From positions 124,001 to 188,000 of the forward strand of contig NZ_DATJTC010000011.1 of the NCBI RefSeq assembly GCF_035503745.1: DNA of 64,000 nucleotides, in the 5' to 3' direction. Under the pieces are notes generated by a model, which had not been told where the DNA came from, ran no database searches, and was given only the letters and a program-made list of their open reading frames with translations. A program made the position numbers and the translations under genes. Below are positions 43,887 through 53,384 of the stretch, one piece after another. Every line of letters starts with the position of its first letter. Positions within the stretch are counted from its first letter, which is position 1. This DNA is from Dyella_B sp035503745 (GTDB taxonomy: Bacteria > Pseudomonadota > Gammaproteobacteria > Xanthomonadales > Rhodanobacteraceae).

Positions 43887-45038
43887 TCAGCGCAAATCGT
43901 GCCGCGACGGGCCCAGCAAGCCTGGCTGCCTGTTGCCAAGCAACCCCATCGGCACCACGGCTGTGACGAACGGGAAAAAGCGATAGGTCATCTCGGGGAA
44001 AAGTGCCAGGTGCATGGCGGCGAAGGCGATGGGAATGACGTAGACGGCGCTGGAAAGCCGCCATTGCGCCGCTGTTCGTCCGCGTCCGTGCATCAACAGA
44101 ACTGCCATGGCCAATCCGCATAGAACCAAGAGTGGCTGGGTGGTGAGATCGTAAGCGATGAGAACGTACGGGCGCAGATAATCGATGAGGTCATGCGAAA
44201 CAATCCGTTGCGCCGGATAGGCCGTCTTGTGGATCAAAGAGAAATTGAACAAGACCAGCCAGCCATCATTGCCGCTCGCCTTCATGACAATCCAGTAGAG
44301 CGCGCAAGAAACCGCCGCCGCCATGAGCGCGTATTTCCTTTTGCCGTAGATGAAGGCATGGGCGAAAATCAGCAGAGAAAGTAAAAGAAACTCGGTCCTG
44401 ACCAGCGGCAAGATGGCCGCGACGACAAAAACCAGTACGCTTTGCCGTATCAGTGCATACACCGACAGCAGGGCAAAGAAGCACGCCATCGCATCGGGGG
44501 TCGACAGCCTGGCGACGTCGAGCAACCCGGAAAAGGCAACCACCAGCGGTAGCGCGGCGATCGGCGTGCCGGTTTCACGGCCGATCAGCGCCAGCCATAC
44601 CACTGAAAGCGCTGCGAAAACGGCGCTTATGAGGTAAGTGGACTTGGCGTCATTGACGCCGGCGGCGTGCATCAGGCGGATCAACCCGACGTACAGCACT
44701 CGAATGCGATAAAACGGCAGCTGTTGCTGCAGCGAAACCGGATCGCGGTAGACGGTCCGGCGATAATCGTCTTGTTGAACCAATCGGTCGAACGTAGGCG
44801 CGCCGACCTCGCTTTTCACCATGCCGTACGCCGCTGTGTTGAGATCGGCGCCGCGATGACCATCGGCGCTGAGCGCAGCGGCGACATAGCCGATCATGTC
44901 CCAGTTGTAGTAAGGCTTCTTTACGCCGAGCGCCAGCACGCACAGCGCGACGATCGCCGTCAGGATCCACGCGCGCAAGCCCAGACCCGTTCGCGCAAGC
45001 GGTGTTGTGTTGATTTCCTCGGCGGTCGGTGGGCGCAT
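43887..45038 (-). CDS. polytopic membrane protein, unknown
   Basis: A 383-residue protein with about nine hydrophobic segments. The first loop after segment one contains YYNWDMIGY and a long polar stretch, a layout reminiscent of GT-C-type glycosyltransferases and of O-antigen or mannosyl-transferase-like proteins, but no diagnostic motif proves it. The ATG at 45038 is used; an upstream TTG would add 13 residues. It follows the aspartyl-protease/TPR gene on the same strand after a terminator-like hairpin, so it may have its own promoter. Confidence 0.75.
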   Translation of the reverse strand: MRPPTAEEINTTPLARTGLGLRAWILTAIVALCVLALGVKKPYYNWDMIGYVAAALSADGHRGADLNTAAYGMVKSEVGAPTFDRLVQQDDYRRTVYRDPVSLQQQLPFYRIRVLYVGLIRLMHAAGVNDAKSTYLISAVFAALSVVWLALIGRETGTPIAALPLVVAFSGLLDVARLSTPDAMACFFALLSVYALIRQSVLVFVVAAILPLVRTEFLLLSLLIFAHAFIYGKRKYALMAAAVSCALYWIVMKASGNDGWLVLFNFSLIHKTAYPAQRIVSHDLIDYLRPYVLIAYDLTTQPLLVLCGLAMAVLLMHGRGRTAAQWRLSSAVYVIPIAFAAMHLALFPEMTYRFFPFVTAVVPMGLLGNRQPGLLGPSRHDLR

Positions 45039-45176
45039 GTGCGGTATCGAGGGGGCACTGCTGGTTAGTGCCCGCAAGCGCTATTCCGGTTGCGGCGGAC
45101 TGGCATCTCCGTGGGGCGGGCAGGGCCATTGGAAGGCTGACGCCAAAAGGCGCGCGAAGACGGCAGCGAGAGAGAT

Positions 45177-45207
45177 TCCCCCGCGGCACCGGCAGATACG
45201 CGGGGGA
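45177..45207 (-). terminator. hairpin after the retropepsin/TPR gene
   Basis: A 9-bp perfect stem TCCCCCGCG/CGCGGGGGA with a 13-base loop lies five bases after the stop codon on the minus strand and is followed by a TCTCTCTC stretch. Confidence 0.65.
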
Positions 45208-45211
45208 GCTT

Positions 45212-46987
45212 TTACGGCGTGGCCGTGGTCAGGCCATGCTTTTGGGCGAGCGCCTCAATATGCGGATTGATCGCGCGGGCCGCCGCCAGCTGTGCATTGC
45301 CCGCATCCGCCTGGCCGCTGCGAATTTCCGCCAGGCCAAGGCCGTAGTGCGACCAGGCCAGCAGTGGGTTTAATGCAAGCGCCTGCTGGTACGCCTTGAT
45401 CGCGTCGGCGTAGCGCCCCAGCCGCAGCTGCACCATGCCCATGCTGTCCAGATAGGCCGGGTTTTTGCCGTCGCGGCGGATGGCTTTGCGGCAATCCTTC
45501 AAGGCGTCGTCGAGCATCTGATTGCTCAGGGCGCGTGCCCAGCAACGTTCGTTAAGTGCGTCGCCGAGCATGGCATCGTTCTGATGCAGCTTGATCCAGT
45601 CATCGAGCAGCGGCAGTGCCGCAGCAGGTTGTTGGAGTGCCACATAAAGCGTGGCGGTCGCGCGCGCTTGCGCCGACCCCGCGGCGACCAGCGGCGCCGC
45701 AGTCGCCACGTCTGCCGCCGCACCGGTGGAGTCCTTGCGCGCAAGGCGAAACTCGGCGCGTGCCAGCAGGGCATCGACGTTTTTCGGATCAAGGCTTATC
45801 GCTTTATCCAGATCGGCAAGTTCCGCGTCGGGCTGCTTGTCCGCTGCGTTCGCGCGCGCGCGGGCCAGGTAATAGGCGGCCTGATCGGGTGCCAGGCGAA
45901 TCGCCTCATTCAAATCGGCCACGGCAGCCTTGGGCTCGCCGCGGGATAAATGCGCCTCGCCGGCCAGCGCGTAGTCGCTTGCGCTCTTGGGCGTGGTGCC
46001 TTTGCCACCGCTAGATGTGCCGGTGTCGGCGTTGCCGTTGTCGCTCGGCGCCGCGGCCAGGGTGAATACACGTCCGCCGTTGTAGCTGAAATAAACCTTG
46101 TGCTGTTCGTTGGCAATATACATGTGATGCGCAAGCATGAAATCCACGCCTAGCAGCATGTCGGTATCGCGGTCGCCGAAGTCGCCGTCGAGCACCTGCA
46201 TCTGGCTGTGATGAACGGTTTCCGTGCCGATGGAAAAAGAGTCGATATTGACCGTCCATGTCTTGACCGTTTTGGCGCCGAAGCCGCTACTGGTGATGCT
46301 GGCCTTGGCGTCGGGCCCGTTGAGGTCGATGCCGATGCGCTCGGCTGCGTCGCGGCTGAGCATGGTCGCATAGGCACCCGAATCCAGTACGGCCTGCAGC
46401 TTCTTGCCGTTGATCACGACCTCAAGGATGGTGCGCCGGTCGGCGGCATCGCCCAAGGGCTGGATGTCGGCGACGTTGTAGTTGCCGTCCTTGGCCCAAT
46501 ACGCCAGCGGCGCGTCGCCGCAGCCTTCGGTTCCAAATAAGGTCAGTTTGCCTTGCGCCAGATCCACTTCCAGGTCCAGCGCATCGAGCAGGTTGGCGCC
46601 GAGCAGGCCATAGCCCGCGTCGGAACCGCCAACCATGAATTCGACGTTGTTGAACGTGGTGCCAAGGATGCCGAAGTCCTTCACGCGCGTATATTGGGCG
46701 TCCGAAGAGCCGCCGATGCCGCTGATGCGGAACCAGTCGGGAAGAGGCCGCAGGCGCAGCCCCAGCGACGCTGCGGTGGCCTTGGACATGATGTTGAAGA
46801 ACGCTCCGGTATCGAGCATGAAGCGTGTGTCGGTTCCGTTGATCTTGATCATGGTGGTGGGCTGGCCGCCGATCATGTCCACCGGCAGCGTGCCGTATTT
46901 TTTCAGATGGCACGTCCCGGCCCAGACCTGACCGGCGAGCAGCATGCAGATACCCAGGCCGCAAAGGCGCAGCATTTTCGTCGTCAT
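45212..46987 (-). CDS. two-domain retropepsin-like aspartyl protease with TPR repeats
   Basis: A 591-residue exported protein. A signal peptide (LCGLGICMLLAGQVWAG) precedes two retropepsin-like domains with active-site motifs at D59-T-G (FMLDTGAFFN) and D202-S-G (AVLDSGAYAT). Each of these domains usually supplies one half of a pepsin-like active site. After a Gly/Ser/Thr linker, from about residue 345 to the end, are TPR repeats (for example AIKAYQQALALNPLLAWSHYGLGLAE). It is probably periplasmic. AGGGG six bases before the ATG at 46987 sets the start. The protease substrate is unknown. Confidence 0.87.
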   Translation of the reverse strand: MTTKMLRLCGLGICMLLAGQVWAGTCHLKKYGTLPVDMIGGQPTTMIKINGTDTRFMLDTGAFFNIMSKATAASLGLRLRPLPDWFRISGIGGSSDAQYTRVKDFGILGTTFNNVEFMVGGSDAGYGLLGANLLDALDLEVDLAQGKLTLFGTEGCGDAPLAYWAKDGNYNVADIQPLGDAADRRTILEVVINGKKLQAVLDSGAYATMLSRDAAERIGIDLNGPDAKASITSSGFGAKTVKTWTVNIDSFSIGTETVHHSQMQVLDGDFGDRDTDMLLGVDFMLAHHMYIANEQHKVYFSYNGGRVFTLAAAPSDNGNADTGTSSGGKGTTPKSASDYALAGEAHLSRGEPKAAVADLNEAIRLAPDQAAYYLARARANAADKQPDAELADLDKAISLDPKNVDALLARAEFRLARKDSTGAAADVATAAPLVAAGSAQARATATLYVALQQPAAALPLLDDWIKLHQNDAMLGDALNERCWARALSNQMLDDALKDCRKAIRRDGKNPAYLDSMGMVQLRLGRYADAIKAYQQALALNPLLAWSHYGLGLAEIRSGQADAGNAQLAAARAINPHIEALAQKHGLTTATP

Positions 46988-47168
46988 CAACATCCCCTGT
47001 TGGCTTGGCCGTAAATATATCCAGCTTTTCATGTGGTCCGATAGCCATGCAGGGGGTGCGGTCGCGCAGCCGCCATTGATCCTCAATTGCACTGGGAATT
47101 GTGGTAAATGGCCGATGGGTGAGCCGGCGAAGGCAGCTTCGCCGGTTTATCGGCCATGTGGCATCGGT

Positions 47169-48842
47169 TCAATGCAGGCAGCGCAAGAAGTCCGTTTCGT
47201 TGCGCGGCCGGCCGAGCAGGTAGCCCTGCACCAACGGACAACCGACTTCGCGCAGCACGGACAGCTCGGCTTTTTCCTCCACGCCTTCGACGATCACCGC
47301 AAGGCCCAGCGATTTGGCCATGCTGATCAGCGATTCGAGCAGGCTGCGCATATTGGCGTCGTGATCCACGCCACGCACGAAGCTGCGGTCGATCTTCATC
47401 GTGTCGCAGGGCAGCTGGCTGACATGGCTCAGCGAAGAGAAGCCGGTGCCGAAATCGTCCAGCGCCACGTGAATGCCCAGGTCGCGCAACTCATGCAGTG
47501 CGGCGGCGCAGGCGGGCATGTCTGGCACGTGCACGCGTTCGGTCAGTTCCACCGCAAGATGCCTGCGCAAGGACATGGGCAAGTCGTGGGTGAAGATCTC
47601 GGTCAGCCGCCCCGAGGCGAGGGTACGCGCGGTTACGTTTACGTGCAGGCGGAACGCCGGCGGAAGCTCGCCGTTCCACGCCGCCAGGCTGGCGACGGCG
47701 CGTTCGGCGACCCAGGCGTCGAGACGGTTCATCAGTGGCGTGTGCTCAACGGCGTCCAGGAATTCGCCGGGTGCGAGCAGGCCGCGCTCGGGATGGTTCC
47801 AGCGCAGCAGCGCCTCGGCGCCGACCGGGCATAGATCGCCTTCGACCGCGAAAATGGGCTGGAAGTAGAGTTCCAGTTCGCCGTTATCCAGTCCTTGTTC
47901 CAGTTGCTGATGGATCGCCAGCGAAGCACGCGTGCGCGTACGCAGCGAAGGATCGGCCAGGATCACGCGCTCGTCGCCGAGCGGATCGATACGGGCCGCC
48001 TCGCTCATCGCCAGACGCAGCAATTCGGCCGCCTCCACCGACGCGCCGTCGTTGGCCGGCCACACGGCGATAGCGGCGGTGAGTGCGCGCACCGAGCCGA
48101 GTACACGCGAAGACTCGCGCGCCGTCATGCCAAGCGTCGCCTGCACTTCCAGCACCATTTGCTGGCCGGGCCGTGTCTCGGGAATCAGCCAGCCCAGCAT
48201 GTCCTCGGCGATGCGCGCCACGGTATCCACGCGCTCCCAGCGCGATTGCACGTAGGCCGCCAAGCGGCGTAGCGATGCGGCCGCTTCGCCTTCATCCGTA
48301 CCGAGCGCGATGCTAGCGTGGTTGCTGCATGCCACCGCCACCAGGGCGAGCGGGCGGTTCGATGCCATCAGGCGTTCGGTGCGCTCGATCAAGGCGGCAC
48401 GATTGGGCAACTCGGTTTCGGCGTCGAAGCGGGACAGGAACGCGCGTTCGATTGCACGCAGGCGGCGCCGCTCCAGCACGGAAGCGATACGCGCCTGCAG
48501 CATCGGCATCAACACCGGCTTGGCCAGGTAATCTTCGGCACCCAGTTCGATGCAGCGGGCGGCCAGGTCCATTTTGTCGTTGGCCGAAATCATGATGACG
48601 GCCACGTCGCGCAAGCGTTCGTCCTCGCGCATCGCGCACAGGACGGCCAGTCCGTCGGTGCCGGGCATCATCACGTCCAGCAGCATCACGTCCGGCAGTT
48701 GCCGGTGCACCTCGGCCAGCGCGGCGGCGCCGTCGCGAGCTTCGGCCAGATTCAAAAAGCCCAGTTGCCGCAATCGGCGGCGCAACATGAAGCGGCTGCT
48801 TTCGTCGTCGTCGACGATAAGGATGCGGGCGTCCTGGCTCAC
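47169..48842 (-). CDS. REC-(degenerate GGDEF)-EAL response regulator
   Basis: A 557-residue regulator. A receiver at 1-125 has acceptor D56 (LLDVMMPG). The middle, about 130-290, is GGDEF-like but has no GGDEF signature. An EAL domain follows from about 305 with all catalytic segments: EALLRWN, NVTART, ELTE, DDFGTG, KIDRSFV, EGVEE and QGYLLG. It should hydrolyse c-di-GMP under phosphorelay control. It is the last gene of an operon with the hybrid kinase and the single receiver, and overlaps the latter by four bases. Confidence 0.92.
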   Translation of the reverse strand: MSQDARILIVDDDESSRFMLRRRLRQLGFLNLAEARDGAAALAEVHRQLPDVMLLDVMMPGTDGLAVLCAMREDERLRDVAVIMISANDKMDLAARCIELGAEDYLAKPVLMPMLQARIASVLERRRLRAIERAFLSRFDAETELPNRAALIERTERLMASNRPLALVAVACSNHASIALGTDEGEAAASLRRLAAYVQSRWERVDTVARIAEDMLGWLIPETRPGQQMVLEVQATLGMTARESSRVLGSVRALTAAIAVWPANDGASVEAAELLRLAMSEAARIDPLGDERVILADPSLRTRTRASLAIHQQLEQGLDNGELELYFQPIFAVEGDLCPVGAEALLRWNHPERGLLAPGEFLDAVEHTPLMNRLDAWVAERAVASLAAWNGELPPAFRLHVNVTARTLASGRLTEIFTHDLPMSLRRHLAVELTERVHVPDMPACAAALHELRDLGIHVALDDFGTGFSSLSHVSQLPCDTMKIDRSFVRGVDHDANMRSLLESLISMAKSLGLAVIVEGVEEKAELSVLREVGCPLVQGYLLGRPRNETDFLRCLH

Positions 48843-49228
48843 GAGGCATGGTCCTCTGGGTTATGGCTATGTGTTACGCGTTGCAGGGCATCGAGCAGCG
48901 CCTGCAGCTCGATCGGCTTGGGCACGAAGGCATTGGCGCCCGCCTCCATTGCCTGCAGGATGTCGTGCTCCATCACGTGCGCGGAGAGCACGATCACCGG
49001 TATGTCGAGGGTGTGCGGGTTGTTGCGCAGGCGCTTGAGCACTTCCAGGCCGTTGATGCCGGGCAGGTTGATGTCCAGCAAAACAGCGTCGGGGCGCTTC
49101 CACAGCGCGGCGATCAGCGCCTTTTCGCCATCCTCGACGTGGCGCACCTGAATGCCGTGGCGCGCCAGGCGGCGAGTGAGCATGAAGGCGTTGTCGTCGT
49201 CGTCCTCGACGTACAGCACGTTGTTCAT
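48839..49228 (-). CDS. single-domain response regulator (CheY-like)
   Basis: A 129-residue receiver with no output domain. Acidic residues D9-D11 and acceptor D52 (LLDINLPG) are intact, as are the Thr/Ser position (VIVLSAH) and Lys in VPKPIE. It probably acts as a phosphate shuttle or sink between the upstream hybrid kinase and the REC-EAL protein. Four-base overlaps on both sides imply coupled translation of all three genes. Confidence 0.92.
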   Translation of the reverse strand: MNNVLYVEDDDDNAFMLTRRLARHGIQVRHVEDGEKALIAALWKRPDAVLLDINLPGINGLEVLKRLRNNPHTLDIPVIVLSAHVMEHDILQAMEAGANAFVPKPIELQALLDALQRVTHSHNPEDHAS

Positions 49229-52179
49229 GTCGTTTCCTCGATCGCGGGAAGGTGTAACTGATCGAGCAGGTGATGCACGTGTCGCACCACGTCCACGAGG
49301 CTGCCATCGCCCTTGCGCACCAACAGCACGGCGCGCTCGTACAGGCTGCGATTCATCTCCGGGGTGACGTCCGCCGCCGTTACCAACATGATGGGCACCA
49401 GTGCGAGCATCTCCTCGGCGCGCATGGCTTCGATCACCGCCAAGCCATCCAGGCCGGGCATTACCAGATCCAGCAGCACCAGGTCGGGAACATGCTCGCG
49501 CATGAGGCCCAGGGCGCGCTGTCCGTTGGCGGCGGTCTCCACGTGATAACCCTCTTCACGCAACGTGCCGGCGACTTTGTCGCGATAAAAATCGTCATCG
49601 TCCACCACCAGCAGCCGGCCGCGCTTGGCGCTGCCGACGAAACGCTGCACCAGGCGGCTGAGATGATCGCGGTCGAACGGCTTGACCAGGTGCTCGATCA
49701 CGCCCAGTACGCCGGTGCGCTGCTCCGGATCGGTGACCGTGCAAAGGATCACGGGCAGTTCGGCGTGATCGGGGTCTGCGCGCAGCGCGGCGAGCACGTC
49801 CCAGCCGCTCATGTCGCCGAGCATGATGTCCAGCACCATCACCGCCGGCCGCAGCGAGCGCGTCAGTGCCAGCGCCTCACGTCCGGAGGCGGCGCTCACC
49901 ACGTTGATGCCGTTGCGCTTGAGTGCATTGCGTACCAGCTCGCAGGCGTCGGCATCGTCGTCCACCACCAGCACCACCGGCCGGCGCCGGCGTGCGAAGT
50001 TGGCGTCCGCGCCGGGCTGCGGTGCGGGGGGCTCGAAGCCGTCGATGTCGCCCACCGGCAGCGACACGGTAAACACGCTGCCGCAATGGATGTCGCTGGT
50101 CGCTTCGATCCGGCCGCCCATCAGGGCGACCAATTGCCGCGAGATGGAAAGGCCGAGCCCCGAGCCGCCGAAGCGGCGGGCAATGGAGCGGTCGGCCTGT
50201 TCAAAGGGTTCGAACACGCGTTGCAGTTGTTCGGGCGTCATGCCGATGCCGGTGTCCGACACGGTGATCTGCAGATGGTCGTCCAGGCTCGACAGCGCCA
50301 CTTTCACCTCGCCGTTGCGGGTGAACTTGATCGCGTTGCCGATCAGGTTGAGCATCACCTGCCGCAGGCGCATCACATCGACGCAGGCCAGGCCGACGTC
50401 GGGGGCCACCTCCAGCAGCAGTTTGTTGGTGTTGGCGCTGGCCAGGGGCTGCATCGAGTTGATCACGCTCTCCACCAGCGTATCCACGCGGGCGACTTCG
50501 GCGTGCAGTTCGATGCGCCCGGATTCGATGCGCGAGATATCCAGCACGTCGTTGATCAGCGACAGCAAATGCCGGCCGGCGTTGACCACGCGCTGCATGA
50601 CCTCGGCGGTTTCGTTGTCTTCCCGATCGTAGGCCTGTTCCAGCGTCAGCTCGCTCAGGCCGATGATGCTGTTGAGCGGCGTGCGCAGCTCATGGCTCAT
50701 GTTGGCCAGGAACAGCGACTTGGCCCGATTGGCGGCCTCGGCCTCCAGCTTGGCCATGCGCAGCACCTGCTCCATATGGATGCGCTGGGTGATGTCCATG
50801 GAGATCACGCCGATGCCGGCCACTTCGCCGCTTGCGTCGGTGACCGGAAAGCGACGGGTGAGCAGGGTGTAGGAACCTCCGAGGTATTCGAGCTGTTCCT
50901 CGTAGGCGGTGACGCTGCGTCCGGCGATCACTTCGTGGTCGTGCTCGTGCACCAGCGCGGCGCTTTCGGCCGAGGCGACCTTGTCGATGCTCTTGCCGAT
51001 CAATTCGCTGGCGGGACGGCCCATCAGCTTGGCGGCAGTCTCATTGATGCGCACGATGCGGCCGTTGGCATCCTTCACCTTCATCGCCATGCTCGAGTGG
51101 CGGAAAATATCTTCCATGAGCCGTGCATTGGCCTGCATCTCGTCGTGGATGACGCGGTAGCCGATGCGCAGGCGGGTCAGCAATCCGGCCAGGATCAGTA
51201 GCGGTGCGATCGACAGCAGCAGGAACAAGACGTAGCTGCGACTGAGCAGGATGTCGGTGACGCTGGGGGTTTTCGTCAGCGTGATGATGCGCAGCTGCGG
51301 GGCACCGGCTCCGGCACCGCGATTGAGGTCGATGGTGTCGAACGCCACGTTGCCGAAACTGCCGTGCCGTTGCCCGCGTGGCGCCGATTGCATGACGGTC
51401 CATATGGCGGGCAAGTCGCTGCCTACGCTGGCCTGCGCCGCATCCGGCATCATGAAACGCCATTCGCGACTGGGATCGGGGCCGATCAGCCAGTTGCCGT
51501 CGCGGTCGACCAGCCACATCGATCCCTGCGCGAGCCTGGCATCATCGGCGAACCGGGCCAGTAGCTGGTTGCCGTCGAGATTGATCACGATCATGCCCAC
51601 GCGGGTGCCGTCGTCGGCGAACACGGGCATCCCTACGCGCAAGGTGCTCTCGTAGGGTTTCTCGACCGCGCCATGCTCGATGTTGAGATCGAGCGGCGAT
51701 ACGTAAAATACGCCGCTACCGAGTTTGGCGGTAGCCGTGACATAAGGGCGCGACGATTTGTCCTGCAGTTCCGGCACCGGAACGACGCGCACGCCGTTGG
51801 CGGTGCGGTTGATCCGCAATACTTCCATGCCGCGGTTGTCGATCAGCCTCACTTGCGCGTAATCGCCGCGCGTGGCGGCCAGCGTGGCGAACAAGCGCTC
51901 CGTCACCTCGCGCGACGCGGGCGTCGGTGCGGACAGGAACTGGCGCACGGCGGGGATCGCGGCGAGCAGCTTTGCGTCGCCTTTGGTCGTATCGATGTTC
52001 GCTCGCAGCGTGTTGCCGGCGACGGTGATCGCATTGGCGTTCACCTGGTCGACGCGATGCGCGGCGAAGCGCTGCTCGATTACGGCGACGGCAACCTGCA
52101 CCAGCGCGCCCAGTGCGAAAAGAACGAAAAACGTTCCCAGGAATCTAGCCAGGTCCCCGGCCAGAACAAGTCGCTTCAT
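49225..52179 (-). CDS. membrane hybrid histidine kinase with two receivers
   Basis: A 984-residue sensor kinase. Membrane segment one is at about 8-32, an extracytoplasmic sensor of the double-Cache type spans about 40-305, and segment two is near 308-335. A PAS domain follows (350-480). The phospho-accepting His is near 494 in NMSHELRTPLNS, and the ATPase domain (605-720) shows GSGLGLSISRQL. Receivers start near 734 (LVVDDDADACEL) and 851 (LLVVDDDDFYRD). It heads the kinase, receiver, REC-EAL operon and so probably adjusts c-di-GMP levels in response to a periplasmic ligand. Confidence 0.93.
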   Translation of the reverse strand: MKRLVLAGDLARFLGTFFVLFALGALVQVAVAVIEQRFAAHRVDQVNANAITVAGNTLRANIDTTKGDAKLLAAIPAVRQFLSAPTPASREVTERLFATLAATRGDYAQVRLIDNRGMEVLRINRTANGVRVVPVPELQDKSSRPYVTATAKLGSGVFYVSPLDLNIEHGAVEKPYESTLRVGMPVFADDGTRVGMIVINLDGNQLLARFADDARLAQGSMWLVDRDGNWLIGPDPSREWRFMMPDAAQASVGSDLPAIWTVMQSAPRGQRHGSFGNVAFDTIDLNRGAGAGAPQLRIITLTKTPSVTDILLSRSYVLFLLLSIAPLLILAGLLTRLRIGYRVIHDEMQANARLMEDIFRHSSMAMKVKDANGRIVRINETAAKLMGRPASELIGKSIDKVASAESAALVHEHDHEVIAGRSVTAYEEQLEYLGGSYTLLTRRFPVTDASGEVAGIGVISMDITQRIHMEQVLRMAKLEAEAANRAKSLFLANMSHELRTPLNSIIGLSELTLEQAYDREDNETAEVMQRVVNAGRHLLSLINDVLDISRIESGRIELHAEVARVDTLVESVINSMQPLASANTNKLLLEVAPDVGLACVDVMRLRQVMLNLIGNAIKFTRNGEVKVALSSLDDHLQITVSDTGIGMTPEQLQRVFEPFEQADRSIARRFGGSGLGLSISRQLVALMGGRIEATSDIHCGSVFTVSLPVGDIDGFEPPAPQPGADANFARRRRPVVLVVDDDADACELVRNALKRNGINVVSAASGREALALTRSLRPAVMVLDIMLGDMSGWDVLAALRADPDHAELPVILCTVTDPEQRTGVLGVIEHLVKPFDRDHLSRLVQRFVGSAKRGRLLVVDDDDFYRDKVAGTLREEGYHVETAANGQRALGLMREHVPDLVLLDLVMPGLDGLAVIEAMRAEEMLALVPIMLVTAADVTPEMNRSLYERAVLLVRKGDGSLVDVVRHVHHLLDQLHLPAIEETT

Positions 52180-52697
52180 ACGCTTGCCCCCTTATTGCCC
52201 GCGTAGCTCGCTTCCGATGGATGCGGGTGCGAGCAAGTATTGCATTGCTGTGTCGGGCATGTCAGCCAGCGAAGACACATCGGTGTCGCAAAGTTTTGCT
52301 GCATAGGCTCGATGGCGTTGACGCAGTCTTCACAAAACGTGTGAAGCGCGCGCCGATGTGCCCGCCCATTTGCCGCATCGGTTAGGGGACTCGATGCGAT
52401 GGGTGGTACACGTAAAGCCGATGCGGAATGCTTTGCCGACATGTGCGTACTCAATGCCGCGCTTCGTCGTGGGCGCGGATTCGCCGGTCAGGTTAATCGC
52501 AGCCATGTGGAGGCGGAGTCAGTCGGCGTTCGGCGCGGAGGCTGCCGTACACCCTGATGTGCCGAGGCAGCTGATTACCTCACAGGTAATTGGCGCGCCG
52601 CGCCCAGGTGAATAGTGTGCGTATACCGGCACGGATATCGATGTAGACGCCGATGCCGAATTTGATGCGCCCATCCCCATTCACTGAGGGCAATACC
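52180..52697. other. 518-base intergenic region with a perfect inverted repeat
   Basis: No gene is supported. A perfect 7-bp inverted repeat CTTCACA-AAACG-TGTGAAG lies at 52328-52346, with GC flanks and no T tract, so an operator is more likely than a terminator. The region separates the kinase operon from the divergently oriented AhpD-like gene. Confidence 0.45.
52328..52346. promoter_or_regulatory. perfect inverted repeat, possible operator
   Basis: CTTCACA-AAACG-TGTGAAG. Its TCACA-N5-TGTGA order is the reverse of a Crp site. The binding factor is unknown; the nearby XRE regulator is one candidate. Confidence 0.4.
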
Positions 52698-53249
52698 ATG
52701 TCAACGTTCCCCATTCACACGATCGAATCGTCCCCCGAACTATCCAGGCCGTCGCTGGAAGCCTTGCAGCGTTCATTCGGCATGATCCCCAACATCGCGC
52801 GCGCCATGGCCACCTCGCCCGTGCTGATCGGCAGCCTGGTCGGGCTGTTTGGCAAGGTGCACGGTGGCAGCTTTTCCGAGCGTCAGGTGCAGGTTCTGTT
52901 ATTGACCAACGCCGTCACGAATGCATGCGACTGGGCGGTGGCATTCCATTCGTTCCTGGCCGTGCAGGAAGGCGTTGCCGAGACCGACGTCGAAGCCATC
53001 CGCGCGCGCCGCCTTCCGCAGGATGCGAAAGACGCCGCACTGTCCAACGTGGCGCGCACCCTGATCGAAAAGCGCGGACGCCTGAGCGAGCAGGATGCGT
53101 CGGCGTTTCTCGGCGCCGGCTTTGGCAAGGATCATCTGCTGGAGGTGATTGCCGTTGTCGCGGCGTCCACGATCACCAACTACACCGGCAATGTCACCGA
53201 GCCGCCGCTGGAAGAAGCGTTGCTGGCCTATCGCTGGCGCGCGGCCTAG
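52698..53249 (+). CDS. carboxymuconolactone decarboxylase/AhpD-like protein, one Cys lost
   Basis: A 183-residue helical protein of the AhpD-like fold. The usual S-x2-N-x-C-x2-C-x3-H motif appears as TNACDWAVAFH, so Cys77 and His84 remain while the resolving Cys is Ala80. A standard thiol peroxidase cycle is therefore unlikely unless a partner supplies the second thiol. Start at 52698 follows GAGGG. It is followed after 135 bases by an XRE regulator on the same strand, with a strong hairpin between. Confidence 0.85.
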   Translation: MSTFPIHTIESSPELSRPSLEALQRSFGMIPNIARAMATSPVLIGSLVGLFGKVHGGSFSERQVQVLLLTNAVTNACDWAVAFHSFLAVQEGVAETDVEAIRARRLPQDAKDAALSNVARTLIEKRGRLSEQDASAFLGAGFGKDHLLEVIAVVAASTITNYTGNVTEPPLEEALLAYRWRAA

Positions 53250-53272
53250 GTTCGATACGTTGGTGAGTCGTC

Positions 53273-53308
53273 GCCGGGAGGCCGCTGGAGTGCGCGGCCT
53301 CCCGGCGC
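53273..53308 (+). terminator. strong GC hairpin
   Basis: A perfect 14-bp stem (53273-53286 with 53295-53308) with an 8-base loop lies 23 bases after the AhpD-like gene. It is followed by CGGATTTCG, a weak U tract. Confidence 0.65.
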
Positions 53309-53384
53309 GGATTTCGTCGCGGCGTCTGATCGAGCGCTCGCCCATACGTTAGTCTGGCCGCATGCATGTGCCTGGGAGCATCTC

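Noticed and set aside
49270..51201. 643-codon plus-strand open frame opposite the hybrid kinase
   Set aside because: The kinase frame has clear HisKA, HATPase and receiver motifs. The antisense product is His/Gln-rich with no fold.
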